Source: Candidatus Atribacteria bacterium ADurb.Bin276
Lineage (GTDB): Bacteria; Atribacterota; Atribacteria; Atribacterales; Atribacteraceae
Reading direction: 5' to 3'
DNA length: 57,583 nt
Assembly: GCA_002069605.1 (NCBI GenBank)
Contig: MWBQ01000035.1
Location: 1 to 57,583, forward strand
In this document: one piece after another, positions 32,943 to 42,188 of the stretch
Layout of the letters: the number at the start of each line of letters is the position of its first letter
How positions within the stretch are numbered: position 1 is the stretch's first letter
Notes under the pieces: model-generated
What the model was told of the DNA's origin: nothing
The model's input: only the letters and a program-made list of their open reading frames with translations
Databases searched by the model: none
Program-made: the position numbers and the translations under genes

Positions 32943-34376
32943 TTACAAAATGACGTTTTGTTGTTTTAAGGTATTTTGTAATAGCTTGATATCAAGATTG
33001 GGAAGTTTTTCAATATAGTTATTTAGAGAAAGGGCGGCAGCAGTTCCTGCTGCTTGGCCGATTGCCATACTGGTCGGCATTACCCGAGTTGATGCCTGGG
33101 CATCATGAGTTGCGGAAATGCACCGACCAGCAACCAGCAAATTGTCGGCACCCTTTGGAATAAGTGACCGATAGGGAATAGTATAGGCATCATCCAGCTC
33201 AATCCAAGTTCCTTTGTCTCCAAAAGGATCATGTATATCAATGGGGAATGATCCTTTACAAACTGAATCGGTAAACTTTCTCCCTTCAACGATATCCTCA
33301 CGAGTGAGAACATATTCACCGATGATTTTTCGGCTTTCCCTCACTCCAATCACACTCGATGAAGCGAGAATAAAACAATCTTCAAAACCAGGAACGTATT
33401 TTCTCAAGGTTTCGGTGAGAGAATACACCTGCTTTCGTGCTGATTTTTCGGCATGAGTTAAATCTTCAACAAAATTCCCATTGATTCTATTAACTCTGGT
33501 CGCGTTTATCGTCCATTCTCCTCTTCTTAAATCGGTAAAAAAGGTGACTTGATTTCGACCTAATTCCAGCTCTCCTTTAGCCTTGGCCTCGGCAATAATA
33601 TTAAAAAATCCCGATCCGGCCAGCTGTTTCGATTCGTAGGTGGGCAAAACCGGTTCGTTTAGGGTAGGCATTGACAACCATTCAAACTGGTCTTGATTTT
33701 GCAAAATATATTCACGGGCTCTTTCGGTATCAATTCCTCCCAGGGTATACATGACACTAACTGGTTGACATACTCCATCTTCTTCCCGGCCGAGAACGTA
33801 ATCAAAACCTGCTGCAGCGGCAACATCACCATCTCCACTGGCATCAATGACGATTTTGGGAGTGAAGATATAACGTCCTGACTTGGTTTCAGCAACGATA
33901 TTTTTTATTCTTTTATTTTCTAAGACGGCATCGGTGACCAAGGTATGAAGGAGCAATTCAACCCCGGCTTTTTCCGTTTCCACAACCAGTAAATATTTCA
34001 ATATCTCCGGATCAAAAACCGTGATATGTCCGCCGGTTCCATGAGTGTCTTGTTGGCTATTTTTTCTAATGACCCGATCTCTCTTGTTGGGATTTTCAAA
34101 ATTTGGGCAAGCAAAGGGGCCAAGAGCTGCGTGCAGTGAATGCATGCCTTGAACTATTTCTCCAAAAATACCATCGATTACCTTTTTGTTCCTAACGTAA
34201 CTGGTCATAAATGGCTTCACCATACCAGCAGTGGCCATACCACCTAATATGCCGTTTTTTTCCAGCAAAAGAGTTTGAGCGCCGTTTCGTGCGCTGGCAA
34301 TAGCAGCGGCACAACCAGCAGGTCCTGCACCAATTACTATGACATCTTTTGATATCGTGAAGGTTTTTCTTGGCAT
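32943..34376 (-). CDS. FAD-dependent oxidoreductase (FAD_oxidored family), paralog 2
   Basis: A 477-residue flavoprotein with a Rossmann dinucleotide site DVIVIGAGPAGCAAAIASARNG (GxGxxG near 16-21), GILGGMATAGMVKPFMTSY, VIDASGDGDVAAAAGFDYV and a C-terminal FAD motif LLVAGRCISATHDAQASTRVMP. The family oxidises unknown small organic substrates, often encoded beside sugar or polyol transport genes. It is a clear paralog of the protein at 36093-37481. The ATG is preceded by GGGAGG. It is separated from the solute-binding protein gene by a terminator and so may have its own promoter. Confidence 0.85.
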   Translation of the reverse strand: MPRKTFTISKDVIVIGAGPAGCAAAIASARNGAQTLLLEKNGILGGMATAGMVKPFMTSYVRNKKVIDGIFGEIVQGMHSLHAALGPFACPNFENPNKRDRVIRKNSQQDTHGTGGHITVFDPEILKYLLVVETEKAGVELLLHTLVTDAVLENKRIKNIVAETKSGRYIFTPKIVIDASGDGDVAAAAGFDYVLGREEDGVCQPVSVMYTLGGIDTERAREYILQNQDQFEWLSMPTLNEPVLPTYESKQLAGSGFFNIIAEAKAKGELELGRNQVTFFTDLRRGEWTINATRVNRINGNFVEDLTHAEKSARKQVYSLTETLRKYVPGFEDCFILASSSVIGVRESRKIIGEYVLTREDIVEGRKFTDSVCKGSFPIDIHDPFGDKGTWIELDDAYTIPYRSLIPKGADNLLVAGRCISATHDAQASTRVMPTSMAIGQAAGTAAALSLNNYIEKLPNLDIKLLQNTLKQQNVIL

Positions 34377-34530
34377 TAATTTTTCCTCCCTTATGAACTT
34401 CAGCTCATTTTGGAAATAGATTGCTCAATCTCCTTTTTATTTCATGATAAAGTCTTTTCTCTAATCTTTTTTCTAACACCTCATACCTATAATCATTCAC
34501 CAATACAGTCTTTAACGTTCAATAAAAGTT

Positions 34531-34557
34531 ATCCCCGCCTTTTAAAAAGACGGGGAT
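34531..34557 (-). terminator. Intrinsic terminator after the solute-binding protein gene
   Basis: Arms ATCCCCG (34531-34537) and CGGGGAT (34551-34557), extended inward by pairing of CTTTT with AAAAG. On the minus strand the stem is followed by AACTTTTATTG. It lies about 30 bases beyond the stop of the solute-binding protein gene. Confidence 0.65.
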
Positions 34558-34585
34558 CAAAGCAACCTCACAACCTATTGAAGTA

Positions 34586-35902
34586 TTACGGTAACAGTGC
34601 CTCTAATTCCTTGGCAAGCTGGTCCATGCTTTCCTGTACTGGCTGACCCCTAAAGATAACATCGTGGCAGTAATTTCCGATCAAGTCAATGGCTTCATTT
34701 GATCGATCAAAAGGTGGCCAATAAACTTCAGCATAAGGTGCGACTAAAGCTTCCATTTGAGCTGCTGGGTTATTCTGAACGTATTCGTCCGAATTCAAGG
34801 TCGAAACTCGAACTGGGGTGTTTCCAGAAAGACCCATGCTCAAAGCACCTTTTTTAGAAGCCAGGAATCGAATATATTCCCAGGCCAGGTCTTTTTTCTG
34901 AGAGCCTTTTAAAATTGCCATCGACCACAGAGCAGCTGAACCGTGGTGAGGACCCTGGGCTTGCAGGTCAGGAGGCAACTCAGACTTAGTCAACATTGCC
35001 GCCCCGGCAATGTTGGATTTGGTTGGATCATTAAAAGTGACTCCATAGCTGGTGTTCCCATCATAGACCGTTGAACGATTCTCCATAAACAATTTTACTT
35101 CTTCGGCATATTCATAGGTATGAACATCCGGTGGAACGATTCCTTCCTGGTAAAATTTTTGCATATAGGACAGGCCTTCGATGGTTCCTGGAGTATTCAC
35201 GGCTGGTTTTAAGTCATCAGTTATCAACCGAGAACCAAAATATCGTGCCCAGCGATCGAATATTTCAAAAATACTTCCAATAACACCTCTCCAGGCATAA
35301 CCAAAAACTTTTTCTCCATTGGAGCGAGTAAATGTGCCCTTCTTGGCAATATCAAAAAGTTCTGGTCCAGTTACTGTTGGTTGATAAGCCACTCCGATTT
35401 CATCCAATATTTTCTGGTTGAACCACTGTATCCCGTTATAAACAACTCGAACTGGAATAGCATAAGGAACGTCTTTTATCTTGGTAACCGAAAGAAGACC
35501 TTCAGGATAATCATTGGGATAATCTTCCAAGGGTTTTTCTGCTAAATATTTATCCAACGGTTCGAGGAAATTGGCTACCCGGGGCACAAACCAGGGATCA
35601 AGAACATGGATGATATCTTCTTCAGTTCGGTTGAGAGGACCAAGAAGATTCAGCTTTTCCTGGGTTTTTGGGTTAGGGTAGGTTTGGTAAACGACTTTCA
35701 CATTAGGATGAAGAGCTTCAAATTCTTCAATCAAATTATCCCCTTTAGCGCTTGGTTCTTGAGATGAGGCAGCATTTAAATGGACTTGATGTCCAATAAT
35801 AATCAGCTCGATTTTATCCTGAGCGATTGCTCCAAACGAAACACTGAATATCACAACCAAAGCAACCAACATATAATGTAAAATTTTACTGTTATGCATC
35901 AT
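34586..35902 (-). CDS. Extracellular solute-binding protein, family 1 (carbohydrate ABC importer)
   Basis: A 438-residue secreted or membrane-anchored binding protein. A signal peptide occupies about 1-27 (HYMLVALVVIFSVSFGAIA before QDKIEL). The mature part has the family-1 pattern: a leading beta strand, NLIEEFEALHPNVKVVYQTYPNP, then DPWFVPRVANFLEPLDKYL, a central segment on domain closure, and LAWEYIRFLASKKGALSMGLSGNTPVR. No lipobox cysteine is seen, which suggests a free periplasmic protein if the envelope is diderm. The bound solute is not predictable; a sugar, sugar acid or polyol is likely from the permeases. Confidence 0.88.
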   Translation of the reverse strand: MMHNSKILHYMLVALVVIFSVSFGAIAQDKIELIIIGHQVHLNAASSQEPSAKGDNLIEEFEALHPNVKVVYQTYPNPKTQEKLNLLGPLNRTEEDIIHVLDPWFVPRVANFLEPLDKYLAEKPLEDYPNDYPEGLLSVTKIKDVPYAIPVRVVYNGIQWFNQKILDEIGVAYQPTVTGPELFDIAKKGTFTRSNGEKVFGYAWRGVIGSIFEIFDRWARYFGSRLITDDLKPAVNTPGTIEGLSYMQKFYQEGIVPPDVHTYEYAEEVKLFMENRSTVYDGNTSYGVTFNDPTKSNIAGAAMLTKSELPPDLQAQGPHHGSAALWSMAILKGSQKKDLAWEYIRFLASKKGALSMGLSGNTPVRVSTLNSDEYVQNNPAAQMEALVAPYAEVYWPPFDRSNEAIDLIGNYCHDVIFRGQPVQESMDQLAKELEALLP

Positions 35903-35925
35903 TAATCCTTCCTTTCCTTGATCTG

Positions 35926-35949
35926 AATACCGTGAAACAAAACGGTATT
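35926..35949. repeat. Eight-base inverted repeat upstream of the solute-binding protein gene
   Basis: Arms AATACCGT (35926-35933) and ACGGTATT (35942-35949) with an eight-base loop, just before the ribosome-binding site of the solute-binding protein gene. It could be an operator or an RNA hairpin that adjusts expression between the upstream FAD gene and the binding protein. Confidence 0.4.
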
Positions 35950-36092
35950 ATCACAATAACTCTTAAAATGCTCTTCTCATCAACTATTTACCTAAACACC
36001 CCCTTCCCAGTTATTTTCGTATTACTTACCCTCCTTGAAAAACCAACCCTCATTCCGAATAGCAAAAAAGGATTAAATATAAAATTTTCTTT

Positions 36093-37481
36093 CTATTGAC
36101 TGATTCGAGGGATAAATGCACCCTGCTCTGCTAAGACTTTTTGCAATTTTTTCGTATCAACTTTTTTAGGGATAACACCATCTTGAATAGATATGGCAGC
36201 AGCTGTTCCCGCTGCTTCGCCCATACCAAAGCAAAAAGGCATTACCCGAATGGCACCGAGAGCCTCATGAGTTGCCGATACGCATCGTCCTGCTACCAAA
36301 AGATTATCAACTTTGAGAGGAAGCAAACATCGATAGGGAATTTCGTAATGGTGTCCTCGGGGTGGTTCAAATAAACCAAAAGAACCAGCTGGATCATGAA
36401 TATCAACCGGGAACCCAGCGGCAACTACACAGTCATCGAAAGGAACACAATTATAGACATCTTCCACTTTTAATACATATTCACCCTGGATACGTCGACT
36501 TTCTCTGACACCAACTTGATCGGCTACTTCGACGACTTCAGCGTTATCACACCCTGGAATAAAACGGCGCATGAATTCCAAGGCTTCAAAAACTTGCCTT
36601 TGTCCTTCCATATGAGCCCGGGTCAAATCCTCAACGTTGGTACCGTCAACCCCCAGCATCCTGGTGTGATTGATGAGCCATTCGTCCCATCGGGTGGTTT
36701 GATAAAGACCGATCCGGTCGTGTGGGACTGAGTAATTCATTTCTATTCTGCCTTTTTTGATGATCTCTAAGAAACCATCTTCATCTTTTCCCACTGGGTA
36801 ACTTTTTCGAACAAAAGTGATCAGCTTTTGAGAATCGACATTCCCAATTCGAAAGAAAAGCGACGACGGCTGCATTTTTTTATCCAGGTCTCTTCCTTTT
36901 TCCATGGGAACTCCACTTTGGGCGGCAACATCACCATCACCGGTACAATCTATATATCTTTGAGCTCGAATTGCCTGTATTCCTGATTTGTTGGCAATAA
37001 AAGCCTCTCGAATGCTGGACGCTTCGCCGGCAGATGAAACCTGGGTTCCTAAAAATCGAGAATAGAGTTTTAATCTAACTCCAGCTTCCTGGCATAACTC
37101 AAAAGCAACCAATTTGAAGACATTGGGATCAAAAGGGGTCACGTGGTCATGTCCGATTTGATGAAAACTAGAATAGGGACTGGAAGCTGGTATGTTGGCA
37201 GGATGGATAGCTCCTCCCTTTTTCTCCATTCTGCGAACCACTTCATCGAAAATCCCCTTTACAATTTGGTCCTTGCCATCGCTACTGAAACAAGTCATAA
37301 ATGGCCCAACCAGCCCAATTGTTGCCATGCCTCCTAAGTTGCCGCTATTTTCAACCAGAGTTGTTTTCACTCCCTTTCTGGCTGAGGCCAGTGCACTGGC
37401 AAGACCAGCCGTGCCACCTCCAACCACTAATACATCGGTTTCTTCTACAACGGCTTGCTGAGTATATGTAACCTTTTCCAT
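36093..37481 (-). CDS. FAD-dependent oxidoreductase (FAD_oxidored family), paralog 1
   Basis: A 462-residue flavoprotein similar to the protein at 32943-34376. FAD motifs: VLVVGGGTAGLASALASARKG, NLGGMATIGLVGPFMTCF, YIDCTGDGDVAAQSGVP and LLVAGRCVSATHEALGAIRVMP. It lies between the MalG-type permease (40-base gap) and the binding protein, so it is very probably in the same transcript and acts on the imported compound or its product. The reaction is unknown; oxidation of a sugar-like hydroxyl is a reasonable guess. Confidence 0.85.
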   Translation of the reverse strand: MEKVTYTQQAVVEETDVLVVGGGTAGLASALASARKGVKTTLVENSGNLGGMATIGLVGPFMTCFSSDGKDQIVKGIFDEVVRRMEKKGGAIHPANIPASSPYSSFHQIGHDHVTPFDPNVFKLVAFELCQEAGVRLKLYSRFLGTQVSSAGEASSIREAFIANKSGIQAIRAQRYIDCTGDGDVAAQSGVPMEKGRDLDKKMQPSSLFFRIGNVDSQKLITFVRKSYPVGKDEDGFLEIIKKGRIEMNYSVPHDRIGLYQTTRWDEWLINHTRMLGVDGTNVEDLTRAHMEGQRQVFEALEFMRRFIPGCDNAEVVEVADQVGVRESRRIQGEYVLKVEDVYNCVPFDDCVVAAGFPVDIHDPAGSFGLFEPPRGHHYEIPYRCLLPLKVDNLLVAGRCVSATHEALGAIRVMPFCFGMGEAAGTAAAISIQDGVIPKKVDTKKLQKVLAEQGAFIPRISQ

Positions 37482-37520
37482 GAATACTCCCTCCAGATAT
37501 ATGAAATATTTTCTCTTTGT

Positions 37521-38369
37521 CTATTGCTTGACTGCTCCAAAACTCATCCCTTTGATCAAATAACTTTGTACCATCCAGGTAAGAATCAACATGGGAATAA
37601 GGTGAATCACCGCCGCTGCCAATAACATTCCCCACTCAACTCCCATGAAAGATCCCATAAATTCAGATAAAATGAGCGGTGCGGTGGCCGCTCTTCTACT
37701 GGTAAAAATAAAGGCAAATAAGTACTCATTCCAAGCGAAGATTGCGGTGAAAATAACCGCTGCCACAATACCTGGTGCCGATAGCGGAATCGTGATCTTT
37801 AAAAAGGCCTGAAACCTTGAACATCCATCGATGAGCGCTGCCTCTTCTAAGGCGACCGGTACATCATCAACAAAGGTCTTCATCAGCAACGTGGTAATGC
37901 TCACCATGAAGGCAGCATAGAGCATGATGAGAGTGATATGTTTATCAACTAAACCAAAAGTATTAAAAATTGGAAATAATGGTATGACCACAATTATGGG
38001 AGGAATCATTCTGATGATAATCGTAAATAGGGTTGACATCCTCACCAGGCGGTGAGAAAAACGAGAAAAAGCGTAAGCTCCGAATATCGAACAAAGAATC
38101 ACCACCAAAGCTGTTCCAGAAGTCACGATAAGGCTATTCACCAAATTGCCGAAATATTGTGGCCAATCTTTGACCAGTTCCTGATAATTGGTGAGAGAGT
38201 AAAAAGGACCAAAAAATCTTGGCGGGAAATCCCAGATATGGAGGGGCATTTTTAATGAGCCTATGATCGCATTGACAATGGGAAAGAAAGCCCACATTAC
38301 CACAATGGCTAACAAAATGCCGGGAAGAATTTTTTCTATGAGCAAGTTTCTTCTCTTGTGGGTTATCAT
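37521..38369 (-). CDS. Carbohydrate ABC transporter permease, MalG type
   Basis: A 282-residue inner-membrane permease with six hydrophobic segments. It has the EAA loop VALEEAALIDGCSRFQAFLKITIPLSAPG, the ATPase contact, and the C-terminal GAVKQ tail seen in CUT1 permeases. It pairs with the MalF-type protein encoded just upstream, with 36 bases between them. Confidence 0.92.
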   Translation of the reverse strand: MITHKRRNLLIEKILPGILLAIVVMWAFFPIVNAIIGSLKMPLHIWDFPPRFFGPFYSLTNYQELVKDWPQYFGNLVNSLIVTSGTALVVILCSIFGAYAFSRFSHRLVRMSTLFTIIIRMIPPIIVVIPLFPIFNTFGLVDKHITLIMLYAAFMVSITTLLMKTFVDDVPVALEEAALIDGCSRFQAFLKITIPLSAPGIVAAVIFTAIFAWNEYLFAFIFTSRRAATAPLILSEFMGSFMGVEWGMLLAAAVIHLIPMLILTWMVQSYLIKGMSFGAVKQ

Positions 38370-38405
38370 TTTTTTTCACTCCTTGCCATCGAAATCGGGT
38401 GGGTT

Positions 38406-39287
38406 TTAATATATCTTTTCATACATCCCTTTATAGATCCTTCTCACTAAAGGAATCGAAATCAATATGGTTACTATTAGCATGATGGTAGTTGTGGCTG
38501 CTCCCCTTCCGAATTCATAATACCGAAAGGTTTGGCGATAAAGATAAATGGGCAAAATCTCCGTTCCTCCTGCTGGACCACCCTCAGTGAGAATCCAGAT
38601 TATCCCAAATTCTCGAAGAGCAAAAATTATCCTAAAGGTTAAACCAACCAACAGAGCGGGTTTGATCAGTTGAAACACTACGAATCGAAAGGTTTGTATG
38701 CGATTTGCCCCATCGATTTTTGAAGCCTCGATCACTTCCTGGGGCATGGCGGTCAGGGCCGAATAGGCAATAATCATTATAAAAGGGAAATTTTTCCAAA
38801 CTGTAACAATGATGATGCCAATAAAAGAGGAAGTTACCGTCCCAAACCAGGCAATTGGTCCCAAACCAAGGAAAGAAAGAGCATAATTTACAAATCCGTA
38901 GCTCGGATCAAGCATATATCTCCACATAACACACGCTACAACTTCGCTGATGCAATAAGGGGCGATAAGCAATGAAACCCAAAGTTTTTGGAGGGGAAAC
39001 TTTCGGTTCAATAACAAAGCGCTTCCCAATCCAATGATAAATTCTAAAGCGACGACCACTACCACAAAAATTAAATTATTTGCTAAAGCATTCTTGAAAA
39101 ACCGATCTCGAATAATTTGAACATAATTTTGGATATCGTTAAAAATCGGAACATTACCTGGCGTATATTGGGTAAAACTTAAAATAATCGCCCATATCCC
39201 AGGGATAACGATAACCACCACCAACAACGCTATGATAGGAACCAGCATTAACATCGAAATATTCAATCTTGACTTTATTCTCATCAA
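38406..39287 (-). CDS. Carbohydrate ABC transporter permease, MalF type
   Basis: A 293-residue permease with six hydrophobic segments. It contains the EAA loop MPQEVIEASKIDGANRIQTFRFVVFQLIKPALL. It forms the heterodimeric channel with the MalG-type partner. No MsmK/MalK-like ATPase gene follows in this operon, so a shared ATPase encoded elsewhere must energise it, as in many CUT1 systems. It begins 167 bases after the LacI gene. Confidence 0.92.
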   Translation of the reverse strand: MMRIKSRLNISMLMLVPIIALLVVVIVIPGIWAIILSFTQYTPGNVPIFNDIQNYVQIIRDRFFKNALANNLIFVVVVVALEFIIGLGSALLLNRKFPLQKLWVSLLIAPYCISEVVACVMWRYMLDPSYGFVNYALSFLGLGPIAWFGTVTSSFIGIIIVTVWKNFPFIMIIAYSALTAMPQEVIEASKIDGANRIQTFRFVVFQLIKPALLVGLTFRIIFALREFGIIWILTEGGPAGGTEILPIYLYRQTFRYYEFGRGAATTTIMLIVTILISIPLVRRIYKGMYEKIY

Positions 39288-39454
39288 TCATTCTCACCCA
39301 CCCTGTTCTTTTCTTTCCACAATCAATCGAAGCATGCTCTGTGACATCATTGGCCAAGAATCCTTTAAATAGATTCTAAAGATGGTACTTTCAACTTGGT
39401 TTTCCTATCTCCTGCTAATGGAAAAACCATTTTAATTCAACTCTCTTCTCCTGA

Positions 39455-40492
39455 CTATTCTAATTTTTTACAGGTTTCACCTATAACCAGCTCGGTTGAA
39501 AGAGTGATATCCATGCGAGATCCAACTAAATTGTTCAAAATATCATAAAGTAACCGTGCTGCTACCCGACCGATATTTCTTTCGCCAATTTTTATTCGGG
39601 TTACACTTTTAGTAAATAACGAATTAAAATCTTCCCCTCGATATCCGGCTATGGAAATATCATCAGGAACTCGAATTTTTCTCTCTTGAAGGTAGCGAAA
39701 AACGCCAGCCATCATATTCATATCGGTGACTAAAACTGCCGTAGGCTGTTCCTTAAAAGTTAGTATTTTCTCCATTCCCCAGTACCCACCTTGAGTCGGA
39801 TCGCCTTTTTCTTCAATAATCAGCTTGGGATCGACTTCTATTCCATGGTTTTTTAATGAATCTTGGAATCCTAATAATTTATCGTGAAAAGAATAAAACT
39901 CAAGGGGGCCACTGATAAGAGCGATTTTGGTATGACCCAGACTGATTAGATAGTCGGTTAGTTTATACAAACCACCATAATTATCAACCAAAACCCGATA
40001 AGGTGCCGATTGGTATCTCCCAATCGTAACCAGCAGATGACCTTTTAAAATCAGATCTTTTATCAATTGTTCACGAACCGGTATCCCAGCAATAATAATT
40101 CCATCAACTATCTTCTGATTGCCATAAAAAGAAAAACTCTTCTTTTCTCTGATTTTTTGATGATCAGCATATTTGATGGTTTTGAGTAGTAAGCTTTCAC
40201 GATGTTCGTCAACAATTTCTCCAATGCCTTTGAGTATTTCAAATAAAAGGAAATTGTCGAACAAGGATCCGTAGTAGGATTCAGAAATAAGAGCTCCAAC
40301 AATGCCCAAGCGCTCGCTGTGACTCCCGAGCCGCTTGGCAAATTCACTGGGTGAAAAGTTCAGCTGCTCGATAGCTTTTAAAACCTTTTGACGGGTTTCG
40401 GGAGCAACCCAGGATTTGTTGTTGAGAACCCTCGAGACAGTTGCTTTGGAAACTCCAGCTCTTTTAGCTACCTCTTCAATAGTTATTCTCAT
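39455..40492 (-). CDS. LacI-family transcriptional regulator
   Basis: A 345-residue repressor: helix-turn-helix ITIEEVAKRAGVSKATVSRVLNN at the N-terminus (2-25), hinge helix SPSEFAKRLG, and a periplasmic-binding-like sensor domain (about 60-340). Divergence in the sensor pocket does not let me name the ligand. It is the first gene before the transporter and flavoprotein genes, and a LacI-type operator is placed between its own promoter elements, so it likely controls itself and the operon. Confidence 0.93.
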   Translation of the reverse strand: MRITIEEVAKRAGVSKATVSRVLNNKSWVAPETRQKVLKAIEQLNFSPSEFAKRLGSHSERLGIVGALISESYYGSLFDNFLLFEILKGIGEIVDEHRESLLLKTIKYADHQKIREKKSFSFYGNQKIVDGIIIAGIPVREQLIKDLILKGHLLVTIGRYQSAPYRVLVDNYGGLYKLTDYLISLGHTKIALISGPLEFYSFHDKLLGFQDSLKNHGIEVDPKLIIEEKGDPTQGGYWGMEKILTFKEQPTAVLVTDMNMMAGVFRYLQERKIRVPDDISIAGYRGEDFNSLFTKSVTRIKIGERNIGRVAARLLYDILNNLVGSRMDITLSTELVIGETCKKLE

Positions 40493-40512
40493 AATATTGC
40501 CTGTAATATTCT

Positions 40513-40542
40513 GTTATATTCTCTGAAACCGCTTTTAGTCAT
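40513..40542 (-). promoter_or_regulatory. Promoter of the LacI operon with embedded operator
   Basis: Minus-strand ATGACT (40537-40542) and TATAAC (40513-40518) are separated by 18 bases. The spacer holds TAAAAGCGGTTTCA (40524-40537), a near-palindrome centred on CG that matches the general LacI-family operator type TGAAANCGNTTTCA. Binding there would block polymerase, implying autorepression released by an inducer. Confidence 0.6.
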
Positions 40543-40770
40543 TTTTTTATTGTAAGCTTTCTGAAAAAAAAATCAAGGTTAGGTTGAAGTCGGTTTTTAT
40601 AAAGAAAATTTAATAGGTTAGATCCTCATACCACTTTTGTGGTACCAGATGAGGATAAAAAAGCTGGTGGGGAGAGGGGGTGAGGGGGCGATATTTTCTC
40701 TGTTATTTTGAAGAGTCCGGTGTATTTTTCCGGATGACGTGAGAATCTCATCCACCCACTCAGTCATTTT

Positions 40771-40936
40771 CTGAGGAGCGTATTGTGCAACGTGAGAATC
40801 TCATCCTTTAAAGTATTTTTAAAAAACAAAGATATATAAAAGATGAGATCCTCACGCGGAAAAACACCGCTCAGGATGACATCGGCAGTGTTAGATGAGA
40901 TCCTCGCGCCCTCACAAAGCGAGGGCTCAGGATGAC
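40771..40936. repeat. Composite hairpin repeat, copy 3
   Basis: Inverted unit TCATTTTCTGAGGAGCG ... GTGAGAATCTCATCC, AT-rich spacer (about 40807-40840), then direct units at 40842-40880 and 40894-40936. Stem tips are GCGG/CCGC and GCCCTC/GAGGGC. The architecture equals copies 1 and 2, but the pairing bases in the tips have been swapped between units. Confidence 0.8.
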
Positions 40937-40998
40937 GTATTACTATAATTCCTTCTCCTTTGATGGGAGAAGGAGAGGATGAGGGTGAAAGCTTGGAT

Positions 40999-41020
40999 TC
41001 GACATGCCATGGCATGTCGA
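40999..41020. repeat. Perfect 22-base palindrome
   Basis: Half-site TCGACATGCCA followed directly by its reverse complement, with no spacer. It lies about 48 bases beyond the 3' end of tRNA-Leu. It is too short on T-run to be a terminator; a protein-binding site or a repeat fragment are both possible. Confidence 0.7.
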
Positions 41021-41067
41021 CAAAGATCGGGTTTTCAGGGAAGATTACTGAAGATCTTTATTTCAGC

Positions 41068-41151
41068 TGGTGCGAGAGAGGGGAGTTGAACCCCTACGGA
41101 TTTCTCCACTGGATCCTAAGTCCAGCGCGTCTGCCATTCCGCCACTCTCGC
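41068..41151 (-). tRNA. tRNA-Leu (anticodon UAG)
   Basis: The minus strand reads GCGAGAG at the 5' end and CTCTCGC-A-CCA at the 3' end, so the acceptor stem pairs fully and CCA is encoded. The anticodon arm is CTGGA-CTTAGGA-TCCAG, giving anticodon TAG (codon CUA). The variable arm and the T arm GGGGTTCAACTCCCC are present. The long variable region fits a class II leucine tRNA. Confidence 0.95.
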
Positions 41152-41168
41152 ACTTTTTTCCTGAATTA

Positions 41169-42188
41169 TTATACTAATTTTTTTTCAATCAGCAATTCGG
41201 CAATTTGTATAGAGTTAAGAGCTGCACCTTTACGGATTTGATCGCCAACTACCCAGAAATTCAATCCGTTGGGGCAAGAAATGTCTTCACGAATTCGCCC
41301 AACATAACAGTTATCTTTTCCAGAAACTAACCAGGGCATGGGATAAACTCGATTGGCCGGATCGTCCTGAACGGTCACCCCTGGAAAAGCAGAAAGAAGT
41401 TCGATAGCCTTATCTCGAGTGATCTTCTTTTCAGTTTCAATATTCATCGATACCGAATGAGCACGGAGCACTGGAACCCGGACGCAGGTTGCCGTCAGTT
41501 GTATATCAGGCTCACCCATGATTTTTTGAGTTTCCCAAACCATTTTCATTTCCTCTTTGCTATAAAAATTATCCAGAAATACGTCGATCTGAGGAATAAG
41601 ATTAAAAGCAATTTGGTAGGGAAAAACTCCGGCTACCATCTCTCGACCAAAAGCATACTCTTTCACTTGGTCTTCTAATTCCTGCATTGCCTTGGCACCG
41701 GCACCGGAAGCAGCTTGATAGCTTGACGCCACGACTCTTTTGATCCTTCCATAATCATGAAGCGGTTTCAAAGGAACAACTGTGACAATTGTCGTACAAT
41801 TTGGGTTGGCAATAATATTTTTCTTATTATAATCAATAACGGCATCGGGATTGACTTCTGGAACAATCAATGGAATATTGGGGTCCTGACGAAATGCCGA
41901 TGAATTATCAATAACAATGCACCCCTCTTGGCCAGCGAGAGGAGCAAACTCCTTACTTATCGATGCTCCGGCACTAAACAATGCGATGTCTATTCCTTGA
42001 AAGCTTTCCGCCGACAGAACTTCGACTGGGATCTTTTCACCACAAAAAGTAACGATCTTTCCAGCCGATCGCTGTGATGCCAGCGGTTTTAATCGTTTAA
42101 CCGGAAAATTTCTTTCTTCAAGAATTCTTAACATTTCCTGACCAACTGCTCCGGTTACTCCGACTACCGCGACATTATAACTCTTCAT
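41169..42188 (-). CDS. asd: Aspartate-semialdehyde dehydrogenase
   Basis: Converts aspartyl phosphate to aspartate semialdehyde, the branch point toward threonine, methionine, lysine and diaminopimelate. It has [18 protein letters not shown], the active cysteine in NPNCTT, the SYQAASGAG motif and a C-terminal [14 protein letters not shown]. The start chosen is the ATG at 42186-42188 nine bases after AGGAGG, giving [10 protein letters not shown]; a longer frame to 42245 lies inside lysC. It overlaps the lysC stop by 14 bases. Confidence 0.96.
   Translation of the reverse strand: MKSYNVAVVGVTGAVGQEMLRILEERNFPVKRLKPLASQRSAGKIVTFCGEKIPVEVLSAESFQGIDIALFSAGASISKEFAPLAGQEGCIVIDNSSAFRQDPNIPLIVPEVNPDAVIDYNKKNIIANPNCTTIVTVVPLKPLHDYGRIKRVVASSYQAASGAGAKAMQELEDQVKEYAFGREMVAGVFPYQIAFNLIPQIDVFLDNFYSKEEMKMVWETQKIMGEPDIQLTATCVRVPVLRAHSVSMNIETEKKITRDKAIELLSAFPGVTVQDDPANRVYPMPWLVSGKDNCYVGRIREDISCPNGLNFWVVGDQIRKGAALNSIQIAELLIEKKLV

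Larger units (their letters stand above)
40543..41067. repeat. Repeat-rich intergenic stretch before the tRNA
   Basis: No gene is seen. It holds a GATCCTCATACCAC/GTGGTACC hairpin unit (about 40621-40656), a TCCGG-hairpin unit (about 40714-40752), the composite repeat at 40771-40936, a CTTCTCCTTTGATGGGAGAAGG hairpin (about 40952-40973) and the perfect palindrome at 40999-41020. Confidence 0.65.

Noticed and set aside
39417-39431. AATGG-AAAAA-CCATT inverted repeat between LacI and MalF genes, considered as an operator or terminator
   Set aside because: It does not resemble the LacI site at 40524, is short, and lacks a T-run after a stable stem.
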